Origin: Bacillota bacterium
GTDB lineage: Bacteria; Bacillota; Clostridia; Acetivibrionales; JAEXSP01
DNA: 48,063 bases
Direction: 5' to 3'
NCBI GenBank assembly: GCA_023453795.1
Contig: JAEXSP010000011.1
Location: 1-48,063 of the forward strand
The translations under genes and the position numbers were made by a program. Every line of letters starts with the position of its first letter. The stretch's first letter is position 1. A model generated the notes under the pieces. That model saw nothing but the letters and a program-made list of their open reading frames with translations. It was not told the origin of the DNA and made no database searches. Positions 44,231 to 48,063 of this stretch are shown piece after piece.

Positions 44231-45844
44231 TTAATTGTTACTGATTGAGATGTTTCGTTTTACAATATTTCTCTTCCATTCAGCATCATCTGTTTTGTTA
44301 AAATCAGACCTGAAATGAGCACCTCGGCTTTCTTCTCTTTCAAGAGCCGATTCAGTAATAAGTCTGGAAAGCAAAGCAATATTTTGGAGTTCAAAGTCCT
44401 CCATTTTTTCGCTCCTCATCTCTTCTATCATTTCAAGCTTTCCTTTTACAAAGTCAAGTGCATTAAGAAGGCCGTTTTTGCTTCTGATTATACCGACATT
44501 CTCAGTCATAGTATTCTGAATTTCTTTTTTTGCCGAATCGGTATCCAGCTTCTTTCCGCTCCTGTTTGAAACATATTCTATATCAACTTTAATTTCCTTA
44601 TTATTATTGCCATTTAAATAATCGCTAACCTCTTTGCTTATCTTGTGCCCGAAAACAAGCCCTTCCAATAGGGAATTGCTTGCAAGCCTGTTGGCGCCGT
44701 GTATACCGGTGCAAGCCGCCTCTCCGCATGCATAAAATCCCGGTATGTTTGTCCTTCCGAAAACATCAGTCTTTATTCCGCCCATACAATAATGCTCAGC
44801 CGAATATACCGGGATATAGTCTTTCGACATGTCAATGCCGTAGCTTAGACAGGTTTTGTATATATTAGGAAATCTCTTTTTGAGATATTCTTTACCCTTG
44901 AAAGTAATATCAAGGAAAACATTCGTAGAACCAGTTTTCCTCATTTCTTCAAATATTGCGCGCGATACAACATCCCTTGGGGCAAGCTCATTCAATTCAT
45001 GGTATTCAGGCATAAACCTTTTGCCATGAACATTTTTTAGCAGAGCTCCTTCACCTCTTACCGCTTCTGAAATCAAAAACGTCTTATTTTGAGGGTGGTA
45101 TAAAACAGTAGGATGAAATTGTACAAACTCCAGATCCATCAATTCAGCTCCTGCACGATAGGCCAGACAAACTCCGTCACCAGTAGCTACCTCAGGATTA
45201 GTCGTATTGGAGAAAACTTGTCCGAAGCCTCCTGTTGCACAAATTACCAGGTTGGACAAGTAGAGCTTTGTTTTCGAGGTTGCTTCATCAAAGGCAAGAA
45301 CCCCCTTGCAGACATTGTTTTCAGTCAGTAAATCTATAGCAAGTGTTCTTTCTTTAATTTTAACATTTTTGCGTTTTCTTACCCCCGAAATAAGCTTATC
45401 ACAAACCTCTTTACCGGTAGTATCGCCTGCATGAATTATTCTATTCTTACTGTGCGCCCCTTCTCTTGTAAGCGACATCTCCTTTGGATTCTTCATATCA
45501 AAATTCACTCCGAATTTGCAAAGGCAATCAATATTATATGCTGCTTCATTAACTAATACCCATACGCTTTTTTCATCGCATAGCCCCGCCCCTGCGTAAA
45601 TCGTATCCTTAAAATGAAGCTCCGGAGAATCCTCCTTATCCAGGGAAACGGCAATTCCCCCTTGAGCAAGCACTGAATTGCTTATGTCGATACTTTCCTT
45701 TGTAAGTATTGCGATATCATAATTTGCCGATATTTCAAGCGCAGTATAGACGCCAGCTATACCGCTTCCTATAATTAATACATCATGGTATTCGGTTTCT
45801 ATATCCTTAGAGTTAAAGTCTGCCAGATATCTATATTTGTCCAA
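44231..45844 (-). CDS. nadB: L-aspartate oxidase
   Basis: A 537-residue flavoprotein that oxidises L-aspartate to iminoaspartate for NadA. The FAD loop is VLIIGSGIAGVYTALE. Also seen: VLAQGGIAVSLDKEDSPELH, EGAHSKNRIIHAGDTTGKE, EFVQFHPTVLY, YCMGGIKTDVFGRT and GANRLASNSLLEGLVFG. Length is normal. TTG start with GGGGTAGGG. In an anaerobe, fumarate rather than oxygen is the likely electron acceptor (family knowledge). Confidence 0.96.
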   Translation of the reverse strand: MDKYRYLADFNSKDIETEYHDVLIIGSGIAGVYTALEISANYDIAILTKESIDISNSVLAQGGIAVSLDKEDSPELHFKDTIYAGAGLCDEKSVWVLVNEAAYNIDCLCKFGVNFDMKNPKEMSLTREGAHSKNRIIHAGDTTGKEVCDKLISGVRKRKNVKIKERTLAIDLLTENNVCKGVLAFDEATSKTKLYLSNLVICATGGFGQVFSNTTNPEVATGDGVCLAYRAGAELMDLEFVQFHPTVLYHPQNKTFLISEAVRGEGALLKNVHGKRFMPEYHELNELAPRDVVSRAIFEEMRKTGSTNVFLDITFKGKEYLKKRFPNIYKTCLSYGIDMSKDYIPVYSAEHYCMGGIKTDVFGRTNIPGFYACGEAACTGIHGANRLASNSLLEGLVFGHKISKEVSDYLNGNNNKEIKVDIEYVSNRSGKKLDTDSAKKEIQNTMTENVGIIRSKNGLLNALDFVKGKLEMIEEMRSEKMEDFELQNIALLSRLITESALEREESRGAHFRSDFNKTDDAEWKRNIVKRNISISNN

Positions 45845-45914
45845 TTTCCCTACCCCTTTTTAAATAATAGTCGGTAGTTATCAACGAGTGACTCTAATAA
45901 AAACGGGCCATTCA

Positions 45915-46829
45915 CTAACTGCCAAGCTCAAGCATCCTGTCAAGTGATCCTTTTGCTCTTAATCTTATATCTTCATCAAGCTCGATGACATACTTCATCT
46001 CATTCAATGCATTATAAACGCTTTCTAAAGATGTTTTTTTCATATTTGGACATAGTAGACCCTGGGACATAAGATAGAAAACCTTATCCGGATTATTCAT
46101 CCTAAGCTTGTAAAGCACGCCCATTTCTGTTCCAATTATGAATTTCCTATTTTCAGACTCTGTGGCGAAATCTATAATCTGTTTAGTGCTGCCTACAAAG
46201 TCGGCTATTTCAACTATATCAGACTGGCATTCCGGATGTACTGCCAATAATGCGTCCGGATGTATTTCCTTAATTTTTTCAACCTCAGCTTTTTTAATTT
46301 TATGGTGAGTAATACAGAAGCCGTTCCACAGATTTATATTCTTTTCAGGAACCATCTTCGCAACATAACTCCCAAGATTTTTGTCTGGAACAAACAATAT
46401 GTCCTTTTCCTTAATAGATTTTACGATTTTAATTGCATTTGAAGAAGTACAGCAAACATCACACTCTGCTTTCACCTCTGCAGAAGAGTTTATATAACAA
46501 ACCGTAACTGCCCCGGGATGACGCTCTTTTTCCTTCTTTAAGGCTTCAGCCGTTACCATATCTGCCATTGGGCACCCTGCATCCGATTCCGGAAGAAGTA
46601 CTGTTTTTTCAGGCGATAATATTTTTGCGCTTTCTGCCATAAAATGTACACCGCAAAAAACGATTATGTCTGCACTGTTTTCGGCACAATATTTGCTAAG
46701 TGCAAAAGAATCACCGACAATATCTGCAATTTCTTGTACTTCATCAACCTGATAATTGTGCGCAACAATTACCGCATTTTTTTCTTTCTTAAGCTCATTT
46801 ATCTTGTTTTTGAGAATTTTTTCATTCAT
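45915..46829 (-). CDS. nadA: Quinolinate synthase
   Basis: A 304-residue iron-sulfur enzyme that condenses iminoaspartate with dihydroxyacetone phosphate to quinolinate. Seen: VIVAHNYQVDEVQEIAD, VFCGVHFMAESAKILSP, PMADMVTAE, CCTSSNAIKIV, WNGFCITHHKI and GLLCPNMKKTS; cysteines of the first, fourth-type and last blocks should bind the 4Fe-4S cluster. First gene of the operon. Start ATG with GGTGG. The 265 bases upstream hold the agrB terminator and no clear operator. Confidence 0.96.
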   Translation of the reverse strand: MNEKILKNKINELKKEKNAVIVAHNYQVDEVQEIADIVGDSFALSKYCAENSADIIVFCGVHFMAESAKILSPEKTVLLPESDAGCPMADMVTAEALKKEKERHPGAVTVCYINSSAEVKAECDVCCTSSNAIKIVKSIKEKDILFVPDKNLGSYVAKMVPEKNINLWNGFCITHHKIKKAEVEKIKEIHPDALLAVHPECQSDIVEIADFVGSTKQIIDFATESENRKFIIGTEMGVLYKLRMNNPDKVFYLMSQGLLCPNMKKTSLESVYNALNEMKYVIELDEDIRLRAKGSLDRMLELGS

Positions 46830-47071
46830 ACTAAATCCACCATAATTTGTAATGATTTTGCAAGTTTTTATATATGAAATTTCATACTTTTATTCATTTT
46901 AATACTTTAACATGTTTTTGTAAAGGAATATAAATGGTTTTGTTAATTAAATCACAAATGATTATTCATTAAAGTTTAATGTTACTTCTAATGATTGAAT
47001 TCATAAGACAAAATCATATATGTTTATGCCTTTCTTTTATAGAGTACAGGACTTGAGATTACTTCACCAAT

Positions 47072-47094
47072 AAAAAAAACCTGCTATATGCAGG
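47072..47094 (-). terminator. Terminator of agrB
   Basis: CCTGC/GCAGG stem with 5-base loop followed by eight T on the minus strand, starting directly after the agrB stop codon. Confidence 0.75.
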
Positions 47095-47754
47095 CTAATG
47101 TGAAATAATTTTTTTTTGTTTACCCATTTTATTTAATTGACCTTTTATAAGGTCAAAAAACCTGGTTCCTACCGGAGTGATAGTAAATATCTCAAGTATT
47201 ACTCCGAAGCATCCGGCTATAACCACCAGTTTGTATTCCCAAATCTTAAAATATATAAATGCCAGTGAAGCAATTAGCCAAATGAATTCATATAATAGTG
47301 TTAGTGTTCGAAACCTTTTTATTTCCTCAGGTTCTGTTATAGGCCTGTTGGGATTATCTAAAGGAGCCCATTTTATAGATGCAGCTACTGAAAATATAAA
47401 AGTCACAGCTACTAAGATAAAAAGTTGAAAGTTGCTCCAATATTTATATGTATATTGGTCAAAAACGCTAGAAATTATAAAAAGAGTTAGTGAAGTACAA
47501 ATACACCTTCCGTAGGTGTCCATATGATACCCGCCTGCAAAAATCCTTAAGGATCCGAATACACCAATCATTAAAATCGCGGGTATTAATGAACCTGTCA
47601 AAAGGGATATTGAGACTACAAGAAATGCTTTAACCAAGCTGCCTATGATTACCTGAAAGGCATAATAGTAAACTCCACGTTTTTCATGCCCCTCTTTAAG
47701 TTGGCACATCAGGAAATTAGCACATCCATAGGACCATTTCTTAATAAATCTCAT
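47095..47754 (-). CDS. agrB: AgrB-family peptide-processing membrane protease
   Basis: A 219-residue membrane protein with about six helices. The active-site region RIFAGGYHMDTYGRCICTSL gives H77 and C84, the same positions as the catalytic pair in Staphylococcus aureus AgrB. AgrB cleaves the AgrD precursor to make a cyclic signal peptide. No agrD, agrC or agrA is in the window: the terminator follows directly and no AgrD-like frame was found on either side. Other orphan AgrB-like proteins exist in Clostridia. Start ATG after GGGGATGGTTGG. Confidence 0.88.
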   Translation of the reverse strand: MRFIKKWSYGCANFLMCQLKEGHEKRGVYYYAFQVIIGSLVKAFLVVSISLLTGSLIPAILMIGVFGSLRIFAGGYHMDTYGRCICTSLTLFIISSVFDQYTYKYWSNFQLFILVAVTFIFSVAASIKWAPLDNPNRPITEPEEIKRFRTLTLLYEFIWLIASLAFIYFKIWEYKLVVIAGCFGVILEIFTITPVGTRFFDLIKGQLNKMGKQKKIISH

Positions 47755-47947
47755 CCAACCATCCCCAAACGCAAGTTTTCAAAGGCACTCGTTACTATAT
47801 ATTACATTTAATTATATCACATGTAATATTTGGTCACAACAGGTCGAATAGCCTATATTGGCAACTCTGAACATACCCACGTCTTACGATTTAAATCGTA
47901 TATTTTAAGTTTTTTCGAATTTATATAATACTTCGCAATTTTCACAT

Positions 47948-47984
47948 AAAAAACAAAGCCTTACGGAATAACCGTAAGGCTTTG
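47948..47984 (-). terminator. rRNA operon terminator
   Basis: CAAAGCCTTACGG and CCGTAAGGCTTTG form a perfect 13-pair stem with 5-base loop, followed by six T on the minus strand, eight bases beyond the 5S rRNA 3' end. Confidence 0.93.
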
Positions 47985-47991
47985 ATATAAA

Positions 47992-48063
47992 TCTGGCGGC
48001 GATCTACTTTCCCGGGACGCTTCCATCCAAGTATCATCGACACTGAGAAGCTTAACTGCCGTG
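47992..48063 (-). rRNA. rrf: 5S ribosomal RNA, 3' part (cut by window end)
   Basis: The reverse complement reads CACGGCAGTTAAGCTTCTCA at the window edge, then GTAGATCGCCGCCAGA at the 3' end. These match the conserved AGTTAAGC block and the closing helix strand of 5S rRNA. About 72 of about 117 bases are inside the window. The rest of the rRNA operon would lie to the right on the minus strand. Confidence 0.93.

Noticed and set aside
46830..47068. Small gene or NAD-linked operator before nadA
   Set aside because: No frame with a ribosome site, and no motif I could match with confidence to a known nad regulator site. A possible -35/-10 pair has 18-19 base spacing only.
47812..47874. Small frame upstream of agrB (20 residues, with YSTCC) as an AgrD
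   Set aside because: It is too short, lacks the amphipathic leader and the charged C-terminal tail of AgrD, and has no convincing ribosome site.

Overview
The window comes from a low-GC, Gram-positive, spore-forming and probably cellulose-degrading anaerobe of the Clostridia. The group that includes Acetivibrio/Hungateiclostridium, Ruminiclostridium and Pseudobacteroides fits best, but the species cannot be told from the sequence. The evidence is an alpha/beta-type small acid-soluble spore protein, a CwlJ-GerQ germination pair, AGGAGG-type ribosome sites with many TTG/GTG starts, T-tailed hairpin terminators, and a secreted protein carrying a family 3 cellulose-binding module (CBM3).

Layout. 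(1) 144-8140: three minus-strand surface-protein genes. Two are long S-layer-like proteins with divergent SLH-like and Ig-like modules. Between them is a 394-residue protein that joins a CBM3 to the same C-terminal module. (2) 8586-36028: one long minus-strand glycan locus, read from a TTG start at 36028 behind a near-consensus promoter (36085-36113) to a terminator at 8517-8542. It encodes an O-antigen-ligase-like protein with TPRs, dTDP-rhamnose synthesis (rfbD, A, C, B), a Wzm/Wzt ABC exporter, several glycosyltransferases (one with three catalytic-type domains), a methyltransferase, a gtr-type set (GtrA, GtrB, GtrII-like and a GT-C enzyme with an NPCBM domain), genes for a dTDP-3-acylamino-3,6-dideoxyhexose, and the membrane transferase that starts the chain on undecaprenyl phosphate. 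(3) 36233-39436: a third S-layer-like gene, so S-layer paralogs bracket the glycan locus. (4) 39802-43028: spore and germination genes, a CBS-domain protein and a secreted/anchored lipase-like hydrolase. (5) 43317-46829: the nadA-nadB-nadC operon for de novo NAD synthesis. (6) 47095-47754: an agrB without a visible agrD. (7) the 3' end of a 5S rRNA with its terminator, so an rRNA operon enters from the right on the minus strand.

How it works together (inference). The glycan locus resembles the S-layer glycosylation clusters of Geobacillus, Aneurinibacillus and Thermoanaerobacterium: initiating transferase, rhamnose supply, extra dideoxyamino sugar, ABC export and a ligase. The flanking S-layer genes are plausible acceptors. 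The CBM3 fusion could place cellulose binding on the same surface layer.

Most notable non-gene signals: (a) two intergenic arrays of 7-base repeats (11850-11996 and 32419-32552). Each switches from GGTTCGT-type to ACCAACT-type units, fills a whole gap between genes, and together they bracket an approximately 20 kb AT-rich block. (b) A conserved leader with a hairpin plus an H-type pseudoknot in front of two S-layer genes, ending 9-10 nt before the ribosome site. (c) Four perfect DnaA boxes in two inverted pairs between the lipase and nadC.
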